DNA from: Romanomermis culicivorax
Taxonomy: Eukaryota > Nematoda > Enoplea > Mermithida > Mermithidae
Assembly (NCBI GenBank): GCA_963922205.1
Contig: CAWUHX010000122.1
Span: 900,802-964,801, forward strand
Direction: 5' to 3'
Length of the DNA: 64,000 nucleotides
Shown piece after piece: positions 1-11,419 of this stretch (position 1 is its first letter; each line of letters opens with the position of its first letter). The translations under genes and the position numbers were made by a program. The notes under the pieces are model-generated. The model had not been told where the DNA came from and did no database searches. It saw only the letters and a program-made list of their open reading frames with translations.

Positions 1-500
1 AACATGTCTCAAGTATTTGCTGCAGGGCATGATCAAAGATTTCATCTATATGTTCATATAAATTTCGGCAATTTTCAAGATTGCGCAAGTAGAATTGTCT
101 CACCTGGCCTTCTGTTCCGAACCTCCTTACTCTCTGCACTACAGGTTCGCCTATATAAGAAAATTCTGATCCATCAAATGATCCACGTGATTGCTGCTCA
201 AGACCACCACCTATCTGATCATCTTTATATCACTTATCAACAACCTCAATATCATCATACCCACTACCCTGGTCTTGGTTATTTTGTTGTTGTTGTTGTT
301 CTTTTTCCTCTTTTCCTTCTGAAGATATGTCTTCAAAAATTAAATCTTGATCCTTGCATCTTTCTTCTCTTTCTTCTTCTTCATCACTCTACTCCCCCTC
401 CTCCATCTCTGATGAGGATATATCCTCCAGAATGCAGCTGGGGCGATTTTCGTTGGATGAATTGATGCTTTCTTTAACATTTACTCTTGAAATTTAGGAG
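1..500 (-). pseudogene. Degraded coding remnant, unknown mobile-element-like protein
   Basis: Read on the minus strand, one frame stays open from about 500 down to the window edge with only two in-frame stops. It gives an acidic, glutamine-rich stretch (a run of GAA/GAG codons, then five CAA codons) followed by a more ordered segment containing RVRRFGTEGQVRQFY and ending near FDHALQQILETC. An acidic linker followed by an RRF / FD..LQ..LE segment resembles the N-terminal part of proteins in large DNA transposons such as Polintons, but I cannot assign it firmly. It is cut by the window edge and carries stops, so it is a remnant. The plus-strand open frame over the same bases is its shadow. Confidence 0.35.
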
Positions 501-1700
501 GAGTGTGGGAGAACATTCTTACCACCAGTAGATAATATGGGCACTTCAGTTCCATTTTCTGTTCGGGTCCAATTCATGGCTTTCTCATCAACATCGATAA
601 TGATACAGTAGAAATCATTGGTCCATAACTATGGATTTCCGTGTTGTAGCAAGAAACACAGAAAATAATCAAAATATTTCGTTAGTAGTTCTATTACCGG
701 ATAAATGTTCCTTTTATGGAGCTGTCAAGCATTGATTCTGTTGATAAATTTAGCAACGAAAAATATCATCATGATACAACCTCAGTGATGAGTAAGCAAA
801 CAGTTCTCTGTAACTGTGCTGTTAGAACCCCATCTCATTTAATTGTGTTCAAGCCGATTACATGCTTTTCATGCGCAAGATAACTTTATTTTGTACAATT
901 TTTCACAGAAAAACTTTATATCAAAAATAGAAATGTCATTAATGTTTGGAAAAGTCTGCGTGCTATACTTTCAAAACACCATGCATAGAAAATAATTTAT
1001 TTATGTACTATACTATCATTGTGGGCATTCGACATTTAATGCTATTTTGTGCACATTTAACTTTGAAGACATATTGAAGAGAGAAGCTATTTTTGTTCAA
1101 TGTTCTGAAGCTTGTGCTGTACGATTAGAAGCATTAGAATTAGATTAGAAGCAGCTTCCTGTTTAAAATTATAGTTACAAAAAGATAGAAAAACGCAAAC
1201 TTTGATCTCTGAAATGCACAAAAATTCATCTTTTTCACATCAAAATCACCCCACAAACTTTCACTATTTCAAAATCCTTTTCCCCCAAAAGGTTTGATTT
1301 GAGGAAAAACAGTTGACCGATCAATCCGAAGAATTATACAATGAAATCCGACGCAAAGTGCCGATAAATTTTCAGTGTTTCCTGATTTTAGAGCCTGCAG
1401 AACACTTACTTTAAATCAAAAATTGAATGAAATTAACTATAATGGGATTCTTTCGTCAGCATTGGTGAAGAAAGGTGGCTTCAGTTTTTTTTCTCTGTGA
1501 AAAATTTATATGCCAACCTATATTACTGTGTTGTAGTTTCTTTTTGCATCATTTTTGCTGGGCTATGATATAGTGTCAATGACGCCTTGTGTTTTGTACG
1601 AGAAATTTTTTCGCCAGGCCCGAGCAAACTTTTTCGGACATTTTTTACATTATTAAATTATTGGATTAGCAATATAACGAATCTTTTTACATCGACAAAC
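501..1700. other. No recognisable gene
   Basis: AT-rich sequence with no open frame that looks coding, no clear tandem repeat and no recognisable RNA gene. It separates the left-edge remnant from the LINE. Confidence 0.5.
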
Positions 1701-1715
1701 ATTTTTATATTGAAA

Positions 1716-2236
1716 CATGGCTAAACGAACGGGCGGCAATGTTGTACCTTTGGGAAATTCGAAACGACAAAAGTTGGATGATCGAATCGACAGCAATGAA
1801 AGAGCATCCATCGAAGATTGAGACGAGTCGTTGGAGCAAAGAATCGAATGGGTTGAACGAATCGTCCGGAAATCAGTTGGCTGGTTCTTTAACCTTCCGA
1901 CAGATACGTACAAAATTGATATACAAAACTGCTGAACAAAAACAGCAAGAAATTCGTCGTTTTATATCCAAAAAAATGGCGATGGCGGACGAAGAAGTTG
2001 GGTCGTTAAAGATCGACTGGATCGGCGTTTTTCCAAACAAAGAAGGCGTCCAACGTCAGGTAAAAGTCGTCTTTGCGAGTTTGGAACACAAGCAAAAAGT
2101 AGCGATCCACGCCAAAAATCTAGCAAACTTCAACAAAACTAGAAAACCTCCAACGATTTTCGGAGACGATTTGACAAGGAAACAACGTCAAGAAAAAGGG
2201 GAAAAATTCGCCAAGAAAAAATTATTGCAAAAGTGA
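1716..2236 (+). pseudogene. LINE ORF1 remnant (RRM / C-terminal domain type)
   Basis: The coding sequence begins at ATG 1716 (MAKRTGGNVVPLGNSK...), hits a TGA near 1833 and shifts frame near 1925. It then runs open to 2236 with a basic, lysine-rich C-terminus. The part around 2010-2200 contains IDWIGVFPN, VKVVFASLEHKQKV and IFGDDLTRKQRQ. The pattern of a substrate-strand motif followed by a (D/P)DLTRKQR motif is typical of the RRM and C-terminal RNA-binding domains of L1-type ORF1 proteins. It lies upstream of and co-oriented with ORF2. Its codons look more GC-rich than those of ORF2, so a captured host exon is an alternative reading; a GTGAGT follows the last codons. Confidence 0.5.
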
Positions 2237-2584
2237 GTTTTTCGTTTCTCGTTTTTTTGTTCTGGGTTAATGTGTAAACTAACCTTTTTTCTCTTTCCGT
2301 CATAATTTTCTTGCTGTTTAACACGTTAATAAAAAAAATTCAATGGTAGAAATAAAATGGTGGTAAATTTGGCATCACCTGGAAGTGATGCATACTTTGT
2401 GCCCTTCGGGGTTTAAATTAATTGTTACCTATGTGCCTCAAGCTTCAGCTTGCAGCTTTTCAATCTTCATCTAGTAGCAGCTTGTAAACTTGAAACGAGT
2501 AATTTTTTCATTTTTGTCAAATTTCAACAATTAAGTTTCTATTTCTAAAAAAGGAAAAACTATTTTCTGAGATGCAAAACACAA

Positions 2585-5500
2585 GTGAAAAAAATCTGCA
2601 AAAAATTAGTAAATGACCCAGCAAATGACGCAATTTTTTCTTGTCTTATGTCATATAACTTAACCTTCTTATCGTTGAACTGTAAATCTATAAAACCTGA
2701 GGCTAAGAGGAGACAAATATTTTATTATGCAAAGTCAAACAAAGTTGATATCCTCTTTCTGCAAGAAACTCATGTTGTACCGGAAATAGCAAATAGGATA
2801 AGACTAGAGTGGGGCTGCGGTTCTCAATCAATTTTTTTATCAAACGGGCGATCTAATTCTTAGGGAGTTGCCATACTATTAAACAATACCTTTGCACATG
2901 AAGTCCTTAGAGTGAAAACAGACAAAACTGGTAGATATGTGTTTTTAGAATTAAAAATTGAGGAACAACTGTTAGTATTGGTAAATGTGTATGCACCAGT
3001 GCTTGAGAAAGAACAACTGCATTTTTTTGACGAACTCTTTGCTGATTTGAAAGACTTTAGCATGAAAGACGGATCAATAATCATGGGTGGAGACTTCAAT
3101 GTCACGTTAAATGAGAAACTAGACAAAGTAGGAGGAAAAGAAGGGACCACAAAAAAACGTTCAGTAGCAAAAGTATTGGAATGTATCTCGAAGCTTGATC
3201 TAGTGGATGTCTATAGAGCTATGTATCCCTCCAAAAGAAGTTACACTTGGAGTCTGTCAAATCAAATGGTGAAGTGTCATCTAGATTATTTTTTCATCTC
3301 AGAAGAAGTTGTTACTCAAGTAAGTGATTGTAACATCATTAGTGGACTACCTTCAGACCACAAGGCTGTCATGTGTCAGCTAGTAGGAAATCTTCACAGG
3401 AAAAGAGGTCCGGGTTTCTGGCACTTCAATAACACTCTAAAAGATGACCAAAATTACAAGCAACTGCTGGAAGAAATAATAAAAGACGCACTTGCGGACT
3501 GCAAAAGTTTGGAAAGTAATCCAGTGAATACATGGGAATATGTTAAATACAAGATAAAAAATAAAACTATAATATACTGCAAGGAAATCTCAAAAAAGAG
3601 AAAGAACCAAGAAATTGCTCTGAGAACAGAATTACAGTCACTACAGAGCCAAATAGATAATTTAGAGGTTGGAGGAAACCAAGAAAGATATAACGTTGTT
3701 AATGCAGAACTCAACGAAATTATAGAGAGGAAAATAGCTTTTTCAGTGGAAAAAAACAAAACTAAGGTGGAATCTAAAAGGAGAAAAGCCAAACAAATAT
3801 TTTTTGAACATGGAGAAAAGAAACTATAATAAAAAACACATAAGTAGTTTACAAGATGCACAAGGAAACCTTACGACAGTTCCTCTAGAAATAATGAATA
3901 GACTACATGGTTTCTACAGTAAACTGTATCAAAAAAGAAATATTGCCCAAGTCGTTCAGGAGAATTTTTTCAAAAAAACAGCAAAACATAAATACGAGCA
4001 GATAACAAATGAGACCAAAGAATATGTCGAAAGAGACATAAGTACTGTAGAGTATCATGAAGTGGTTCAAAGCATGAAAAATGGCAAGTCTCCTGGAGAT
4101 GATGGCCTTACAGTAGAATTCTATAAAACATATTGGGAGTTGGTAAGAGTGCCTTTAATGAAATCCTTAAACTACGGTCTTGAAAATGGAGTTCTGGGTG
4201 ATTCCCAGAGGAGAAGTATAATAACACTAATTCCGAAACCTGGGAAAGACCTAGGTGATGTGGCCAACTGGCGTCCAATATCTCTGTTGAATGTGGACTA
4301 TAAAATTCTAGCAAAAGTACTGGCAATTAGACTAAAAAAGACATTAGCCAAAATTATACATGAAGATCAAAAAGGTTTCGTGCCAGGCAGATATATTGGT
4401 GAAAATATAAGGTACATACTGGATATCATTGACCACTGTAAAAAAACAGGAAAAGCGGCCTATCTGGTTTCTCTTGATATAGAAAAAGCATTTGATTCAT
4501 TGGATTGGAACTTCATGATTAGTTCATTGAGGAAATTCAATTTGGGCGAGAAATTCTGCAATTGGATAAATACACTATATAATGGAGCTGAAGCAGTAGT
4601 ACAAAATGCAGGTTTCTCAACCAAGCAATTCAAACTGCAAAGAGGTGTCTGTCAAGGATGTCCTCTCTCACTGTATATCTTCATATGTGCAATGGAACTT
4701 TTAGCTATAAATCTACGTGAATCTAAAGAATATAAAGGGTTGTAAATTAAAGGTGAAAATCATAAAGTTTCGATGTATGCTGATGACACTACAATTCTAG
4801 TTGAAGATGGAAAAGACATGGAAAATGCTATCTCAATATTGAACAAATTTGCTGACGTTTCAGGTTTGATGGTAAATCTGGACAAGACACAAGTATTGGG
4901 ATTAGGAGACAATCGCAGTAGAGAAACAACTTTATGTAAATGCCCTGTCAAAGATGTGCTAAAAATACTGGGTATACACTTCTCCTACAATGACGAGCTC
5001 ATGAACATGAAAAATTTTGGTCGAAAAATCACGAAATGTCAGAGAAAACGTGAAATATGGAAGACTTGAGGATTAACATTCTTTGGAAAAGTCACAGTGT
5101 GGAATTACTTAATAATGTCCACATTAAACTACGATTTCATAAATCTGCCAGTGAGTAAGGAAATTGTGAGAGAACTGAAAAAAATGCAGCAGAACTTCAT
5201 GTGGAATAGATCAAAACCGAAAATAAAATCCGCAGTAATGATACAGAGCTATGAAAATGGTGGTATAAATATGCCAGATGTGCAAATTTCCGTCACAGCT
5301 CTCAAATCAAAATGGATCAAGAGGCTAGTAAATCATCCTGGTAAGTGGAGTAGGTTAGGAACATGTGAGCAGGGCCGTGCCAAGGATTTTTGCGGCCTGG
5401 TGCGAAGTAGATTTTTGCGGCCCTATTTTTTAAAATTAGTAGGTATATACATCTATACAGTCCTAAACGTCTATGCAGTCATTTTCACGTGAAATAAGTC

Positions 5501-6640
5501 TTAAATGGGAAATTCTATTGGTGTTGCACATCTCATATTGCAGAAAAAAGTTTTTTTCTTGCATCACGAATCAGGATACATAAAGAATAGCATAGGCGAA
5601 ACTCACATGATGTGAGTTGGCAAAGGTGGGAGGATTGACAGAACTGATTCAGTCGAATTTCTCCACAAGCAAATTGAAAATATACCTGTCACCCTTCTAC
5701 ACTGAGGTACTCGAGACTCTTCAATACATTCCCATTAGCAATACGCTCGAGATTACTTCACCTGCTGAAGTAATTCTACAAAGAATAAACAACAACAGAT
5801 GCGTGTTAATAGACAAGAAATCCATCTTCTTACTGAATATACAAGGAACAAAATTTAACTACTTATATTATTGGTTGGAAGATGGATGGTCCATCAAAAC
5901 CTATGAGAAATTAAAGAATGAAGGAGTCAAAACTAGCTGGATGGACTATGCTGAAGTAATTTTTGCCATACCTAAACAATGGAAACAGTTTCTAAGCAGA
6001 TATCAAACATTATGGAGTGAATTTGAATACAACATACAATCCTTCAACATTAATGACCTAGATAAAGCAAAAAAACATATGATTGAAGCGAAACAAAATA
6101 TCCCAAAAGGCGAACTAGCTTGGGAAAAGAAACTACAACTCTCAGCAGGAAGAGAATTTGACGAATCTTGGAAAATTTTGAGCACACTCAAAGTTGACAA
6201 CAAATATAACCAATTCCGGTTTAAAATTCTCCACAACATTCTGATTACCCCTTACCTGCTTACAAAATATAAAATACAGGTATCGGACATGCCAACACTG
6301 TGACGAAAAAGCAGATATACTACACATATTTGTAGAATGTCCTGTAGTAAAAATATTTTGGAATGATGTAGAACATGCTGTAAGAAAGTCTGTAGAACCA
6401 AATTTCAGATTCGAAAAAAATGACATAATCTTGGGAACCAAACTGGCAGAAAAAAATATAATGTCAAACGCCATAAATATTCTGATAATCTTTACAAAAT
6501 TTCACATATACAAAGTTGCAAATACAACAAAGCAATTATCCTTTAAACACTTTAAAAATGACCTCAGCTGCTTCCTAAAGCTTTTGGATCGTCATGCCTA
6601 TGAAGCAGAAAAACCTATCCTGGAACTCGTGATGTCATAA
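2585..6640 (+). pseudogene. LINE ORF2: endonuclease - reverse transcriptase - CCHC, broken
   Basis: The product would nick target DNA and reverse-transcribe the element RNA. Endonuclease signatures in order: LSLNCKS, LFLQETH (about 2750), VNVYAP, GGDFN (3085-3099) and SDHKAV (about 3355). The reverse transcriptase follows with KSPGDDGL, LIPKPGKD, WRPISLLN, a DIEKAFDSLDW block, RGVCQGCPLS and the catalytic YADD (4776-4787). The C-terminus has a zinc knuckle C-x2-C-x7-H-x4-C at about 6291-6341. An in-frame TAG at 2861 splits the endonuclease, a frameshift at about 3810 separates it from the RT, TAA and TGA codons fall at 4743 and 5067, and a frameshift precedes the knuckle. The frame left of the MITE at 5370 continues exactly right of its duplicated target at 5617. 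Confidence 0.85.
5370..5608. mobile_element. hAT-like MITE inserted in LINE ORF2
   Basis: A 239-bp insertion beginning CAGGGCCGTGCC, the type of terminus seen on hAT elements and on the element at 8708. It is flanked by CATGTGAG (5362-5369) and GATGTGAG (5609-5616), a 7-of-8 match to an 8-bp target duplication. The LINE codons read through precisely (GTCE before, LAKVGG after). The right end does not show a clean GGCCCTG, so the right terminus is eroded or atypical. The motif GATTTTTGCGGCC occurs twice near the left end. Confidence 0.6.
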
Positions 6641-6781
6641 AAATGAAAATCAACTCAACAAATCAAAACGGCCATAGAGCCACCCCCTAGCCTCAAGGGT
6701 AAGTAGTACTATGATTATGTTTTTCTTTTTCCTTTGCGTGTGTACTAAATACTTTATGTCGTATTGTATGTAATTATTCCG

Positions 6782-6807
6782 AATAAAAGCAATATCGAGA
6801 AAAAAAA
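6782..6807 (+). promoter_or_regulatory. LINE polyadenylation signal and A-run
   Basis: AATAAA at 6782-6787 followed about 13 bases later by a short A-run marks the 3' end of the LINE transcript copy. Confidence 0.6.
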
Positions 6808-6842
6808 TTAACTATAATTGAAGTACGAACCAAAATGGCTTT

Positions 6843-7091
6843 TATAGTCTGTTTTTCTTGAAATGCTTCTAAATATTGAAAGTGGAAAGCAAGTAGTATT
6901 TCAAATTTTCACGATTTTCTGATTATCAACATAACGTATAGGGCTGGAAATTTATGAGGATATTGACCTCATCTTTAATAATTTTTCGAGTGAAAAATTT
7001 TACCATAAGAGTTTCTCTAAACAACTTTGATGACAGTTCTGATTTGTGTCACTTTTTTATTCGGAAGCATTTTATAAAAAAACAGACTATA
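6843..7091 (+). mobile_element. TA-flanked MITE, copy 1
   Basis: A 249-bp element with inverted ends TATAGTCTGTTTTTCTTG and ...AAAAACAGACTATA. The interior has the family markers GCAAGTAGTATTTCA, TTTTTCGAGTGAAAAATTTTAC and GATTTGTGTCAC. TA at each end fits the TA target duplication of Tc1/mariner-type MITEs. At least four more good copies lie in this window (27.1, 44.9, 57.3 and 63.0 kb). Confidence 0.75.
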
Positions 7092-7566
7092 GACACAAAA
7101 CTCCAAGAGCCATTTTAAGTTTTTAGGGGACCAGGCCCCTAATATAACTAAAAAAGCCTAAATACAAAAAATCTATGTTTACGAAAGTCAAAAAATCTTA
7201 AGGATCCCGAAAAGATTCTGGAGAAATAATTGAGAAAAATGTTGATTTTCATCAAATACATAACAGCAATACAAGAAGATCAAGCATTTGTCCATAATAT
7301 GTTGACACTTGAAAGATATAAGCATACCTTACAATGATAGTTTCTAACTGTGTGCTAGAAATAATACCAAAAGAATTATAAATCATTTTAAAGCTGGCGC
7401 GTAGCGCCAGAAAATTTTTAGCATTTATTATTTTAAAATGCATCGAAATGCACTTTACTATAAATGAGGTGTCCTGCCGCAAATTTCTTACAACGTAAAG
7501 ACCTTGCACACAACTTTATGTTTCATCCTGATGGGGTCCATTGACCCCTGGACCCCCCCAGGCTAA

Positions 7567-7647
7567 GCGCCTGTTGATTGATCAGTGGTAACATCCCCGA
7601 TTACTGATTGAAGGACCAAGGTTCCAATCCGGGTGCGATCACTTTTT
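7567..7647 (+). other. tRNA-like / possible SINE head
   Basis: A box-A-like GATCAGTGGTAAC is followed about 42 bases later by a box-B-like GGTTCCAATCC, and a T-run sits at 7643-7647, which is the spacing of a pol III internal promoter. The acceptor and T stems pair poorly, so this is not a functional tRNA; a decayed tRNA pseudogene or SINE head is more likely. No second copy was noticed in the window. Confidence 0.3.
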
Positions 7648-7649
7648 AT

Positions 7650-8590
7650 TTTCCTGGGACTTCTCTGGTGAATTTGACGACCCTAATGGGATGACATCAA
7701 ATTTCATCCAGAGGGTCCATACTTACTACTTTTGCATGTGAAAAATTACATTAATTCATCTGTTCTGAAATGGTTAATATTGATGGTGCAACACCAATGA
7801 AGTATAAGTTCAAGGCGGGAAAACTAGTAAATTTATTACTTCAATTCACAGAAAATATTTTCTCATCAATGGGCGGTGAACATAACAAAAGGAATTTTTG
7901 TTATTTTTCTAACATTTTTTTCCAACACTTTCTGAAAAAAAATTCTTCAATAACACCTAGTACAATGATGGTAGAAATTTTTCGACCAGCACATTGGTGT
8001 TGACACATTCTATTCAAGTCAAAAGCAAATTAGCATAATTTTCTATGCTTTCAGTCACTGAAAAATTCAGTGTTTTCTCTAAAATTTGGAGTTTTTCACA
8101 ACATTGACGTCATCAAAATCGTTCACCAAACGAGACTTTTATACTCAAAAAACTGATACAGGGTAGTTTAGCTGACTCGCCAATTTCTGGCCTTATGATA
8201 TGGTCAACAGAATTGTAAGAATATGAAACAGCGCTATCTCAGGGCAAGGGTAAACGACCCTATTCTTCAGACAATTCAGGTTTAAAATTGTTCATTTTTT
8301 GGTAGAAACTGATTTTGAACAGAAAAATGGTTGAAGATGTAAGTATTTTTTGGTGCTCTGCATTATGGCTACAAATTGAGATTTAAATTTAGATTGCAGT
8401 TACTGTTTTTTGGACTATTGTTTGTACTATTCATTCAAAAATTCAAGATTTTTTCTTTCCATACACCTGAATCCTAAGGAAGAAATGATTCCGCTTTCCA
8501 GTTAGCTGACCTCCCAGACCATCGATGTTTTATCATATGAGAAGCATTTTTTGCACCAGTCTAGTAGTTGTACGAGCCTGTACAGACGAA
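7650..8590. other. No recognisable gene
   Basis: AT-rich spacer. The longest open frame (7770-8003) shows no coding character that I can support. Confidence 0.4.
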
Positions 8591-8707
8591 AAAGGTCATT
8601 TTCACATGTTTTTGGCGCCCCACCAAGCACCATTCAAATACAGAGCCTCAATGACCCCACGTTTGCTCATATGGCAGATATTATGCAAAAAACCTCGTGT
8701 CTCTATG

Positions 8708-9140
8708 CAGGGCCGTATTTAGAGGGGGCGGGGGGGGCGGTAGCCCCGATGTCGTTGTAACGAAAAATTTTTTTCCAGCCCTTGTTGTAATAAATAGTAG
8801 TTGGTGGAAACTAGTGACACTGACGTTCATATTACCTATTCAAATATCCTTGAATTTTCATTCTAAAACTTTAAATTAAATTATTTTTTCAGAGTAGCAT
8901 TTTAAAAATATCAACCATAAATTATAATGAAACGTAGCTTAGAACAGTTTGGTTTTCAATCATCAAAACGAACGGCTCAAAATGAATCGATAGCAGCACC
9001 TATAGCCGAGCCCATAACACGTGAAGCCGAACCGCAGACACCTGAAAAGTCATACACTACGCTATATTTTCTTGACACTTCAAAATTGTCTATATTTTTG
9101 AAGTCGCCCCCCCTATCAAAAATTCCTGGATATGGCCCTG
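8708..9140 (+). mobile_element. Internally deleted hAT transposon (non-autonomous)
   Basis: A 433-bp element starting CAGGGCCGTATTTAGAGG and ending CCTGGATATGGCCCTG, which are imperfect inverted termini. It is flanked on both sides by an exact 8-bp duplication TCTCTATG (8700-8707 and 9141-9148). An 8-bp duplication with CAGGG termini is typical of the hAT superfamily. It retains the first codons of a transposase and lacks the rest. Confidence 0.85.
8927..9110 (+). pseudogene. N-terminal stub of a hAT transposase (zinc-finger MYM/TTF type)
   Basis: The ATG at 8927 opens MKRSLEQFGFQSSKR, then an alanine/proline/glutamate-rich linker. An opening of MKR..(L/I)..F followed by a disordered linker is typical of the TTF/ZMYM-type hAT transposases of animals. 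The frame runs into the right terminus of the element. The zinc finger, the catalytic RNase H-like core and the dimerisation region are absent, so this is a deletion relic with no transposase activity. Confidence 0.55.
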
Positions 9141-9240
9141 TCTCTATGCATAACCATTTTTGCTCCATGGGGGTTAGTCGGATTTTATGGAGCCAAGCAT
9201 ATTATAGGTTGACACTACCACGCTACCTATGATGTACATA

Positions 9241-11080
9241 TTTCAAAAATGAATGAAATTGCAGCATTGAATTGATTGTTGAATAACTTTTCAGCAGGAG
9301 GTCGATAATCAAAACTAACTCTTATCTACTCCTGCAGATCCAACTTAATTCATTAGTCGTTTCACCTGACCTTTACTTGCAGTTTAAAATTTGGAATGTT
9401 ATTCGAGCTTTGTAATTATACTACCTCGCAGCGGAAAACTAGTTTATTAGAAAATGCCCCGATGGGGCAGAAAAAAGAACAATATACTTGCTTGAATAGT
9501 TGCCATGCTAGAAAAGCAACTGGACTAGATTTTTGAGAACTTTGGTTAAAGTTGGAAAAAATTCACTTTCTTTATATTGGATTTTCATTCTTTCTAAAAA
9601 AATTGTCCATGTCTGTGAAGAAGTATATTCTGCAGCAAAGCGCATTTTGTCTTTCCTATGGCATCAACTATAGTAAAATTTTTCTATATGAAAATTATAT
9701 GCACATGATTTCAAATGTAAAGAAATGGTAAACCAATAGCTATCTAACTTTCAACCAATTCAAAACTCCTGCCTCTCACACCAGCTGGAAAATAGTGAGG
9801 GAGGCATATTATAGTCATTTTCAGAACTATAAAGAAACCTGGGATTGGTTGCGCTAACCTCAACATGATTATGATTTCAACATTGGGATTAAATTGATGA
9901 TCATAAGTTTGAGCTAATCGCAATGTCAGAATTATTCTCTTCCAGTTCACAAACAATACTCACTTCAGGATTAACTACTACTGAGGTGTAAGTTCGAGTT
10001 TGAGAATTGCAGATATTTTTATATTTATGTGCTTTAGAAATAAGAAAATGATGCGAAAATGTTGATGAAGTTCTGTTGGGGATATACTCACTGTAGCAGT
10101 CATTACACATCTATGCAAAATTATTGAATTGGGCGAAGGATATTTATTCATTCATATAACTTCGTTGTATTGTGGGCAAGTCCCGTCTGTTAAACTTTAT
10201 ATTTGTTTACTTTTCACCCAGTGAACGGAAAGCTGACAGCCCCAGCATATTTACGTAACAATATTACTATATATAGTTTATTGATTATTATCAATATGCT
10301 TGCCCATTTAGTGGAGGAGGGCGCCAACTTACAGTGACTCAGTACCAGGGAAAGCCATAGGCTTTCACGAACATCAATATAGTGAGTTCTGTATATTTCT
10401 GTGAGCTCTTAGGAAGCATCTGGGGAGACCCTGATTGCTTTTCCATTGCAAGAGTTAGAGTTTCCAGTTACTTATTAGTGACTAAAGGTTGTGTTTAGTT
10501 CTGCTAGAGAACTGTTGCACTGTGTTTAGCTGATTAGTAATAAGAAGCATCCTTTGAGTGACCTACAGTAGTTGGTTGGATACAAACCAAAAGCCTCTTT
10601 AGTTATATTGCTGACATCTTCAGATCTAAGCAGAGGTCTAAAAATAACAGCTCGAGCTGGGAATAATCTTGACATTGAGCTCGTTATAATTCTGATGGCA
10701 TTCAAATTATACCGAACTTGAGATCAAGCTGTCGCCTTTTTGTTCCACATTATCTTGAGCTCGAGCTCAGCAACTGGGCCTTGGTTACAGTTACTGGGAA
10801 CTGATCTGCAAATGGGAGAACAGGGTATAGTTACAAAAATCCTGATTCACCCATGCCTGTATTAGGGGTGTGCACCAAATTCTGTTTCCAGTTCTCCCTG
10901 ACTCTACTGGCACTCCCACAGCTACAGTACGAGTTTTTTGAAAGCAGGGAGGGAGCAAAAGGGATGGGTGAATATGCTTCTTGTCTGCAATCCCGCAAAA
11001 AGCGCTCTTTCTGCAAATTTCAGTTTAAGTTCAAAAACTGTGAATGATGATATTATATTGACTAGTTAAATAGAAGAAAT
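9241..11080. other. No recognisable gene
   Basis: AT-rich spacer with no coding signature. Several GAGCTCGAGCT-type palindromic words cluster at about 10650-10780. Confidence 0.4.
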
Positions 11081-11084
11081 ACGC

Positions 11085-11345
11085 CACACTCATTGTGGGG
11101 CGTGGTGGGACTGGGGACCCTAAAAAGTGCGTTTTTTGTATGTTTTTGGGCCCCACCAAGCACCACTTGCAGATAGAGGCGAAACGACAAAAGACAGCCC
11201 GTAGTTTGCCCCTATACCCGAAATTATGAAAAAGACCGAAGGTTCTAGCACTTACCATTTCGGCTCTAGGGTGGGGGGACACGAAATTTGGGGACCAAGT
11301 ATATTATAGGTTGAAGCTATCGCGCCACCTATGATCACATTAACC
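11085..11345 (+). repeat. Interspersed repeat R2, uninterrupted copy
   Basis: Second copy of the repeat that brackets the hAT element at 8.7-9.1 kb. Shared words are CCCCACCAAGCACCA, TATATTATAGGTTGA and CCACCTATGAT. Confidence 0.6.
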
Positions 11346-11419
11346 ATTTGCAGCTCCAACAGAAATACAGCATTCTAAAGCATTTTTTTGAAGATCACAG
11401 ATTTATGGATTATTACCCG

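Larger units (their letters stand above)
1716..6807 (+). mobile_element. L1/Tx1-like LINE, decayed
   Basis: A nearly full-length non-LTR retrotransposon. In order it has an ORF1 remnant (1716-2236), an ORF2 with an N-terminal APE-type endonuclease, a central reverse transcriptase and a C-terminal CCHC (2585-6640), a short 3' UTR, an AATAAA at 6782 and a short A-run at about 6800. The ORF order, the YADD catalytic motif and the C-terminal zinc knuckle fit the L1/Tx1 branch common in aquatic invertebrates. In-frame stops (2861, 4743, 5067, 6301), frameshifts near 3810 and 6300, and a 239-bp MITE insertion show it is dead. The 5' boundary is uncertain because I did not find a target-site duplication. 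Confidence 0.8.
8591..9240 (+). repeat. Interspersed repeat R2, copy interrupted by a hAT element
   Basis: The left part (about 8603-8707, with GCGCCCCACCAAGCACCA) and right part (9141-9235, with GCATATTATAGGTTGA and CTACCTATGAT) match, in the same order, a second copy at 11.1-11.34 kb (GGCCCCACCAAGCACCA ... GTATATTATAGGTTGA ... CCACCTATGAT). The hAT element at 8708-9140 sits between the halves. Confidence 0.6.

Noticed and set aside
4-465. 153-codon plus-strand frame at the left edge
   Set aside because: The minus strand over the same bases has a more protein-like composition and motif order; the plus frame contains codon-run artefacts (VVVVV, LFLLFLLL).
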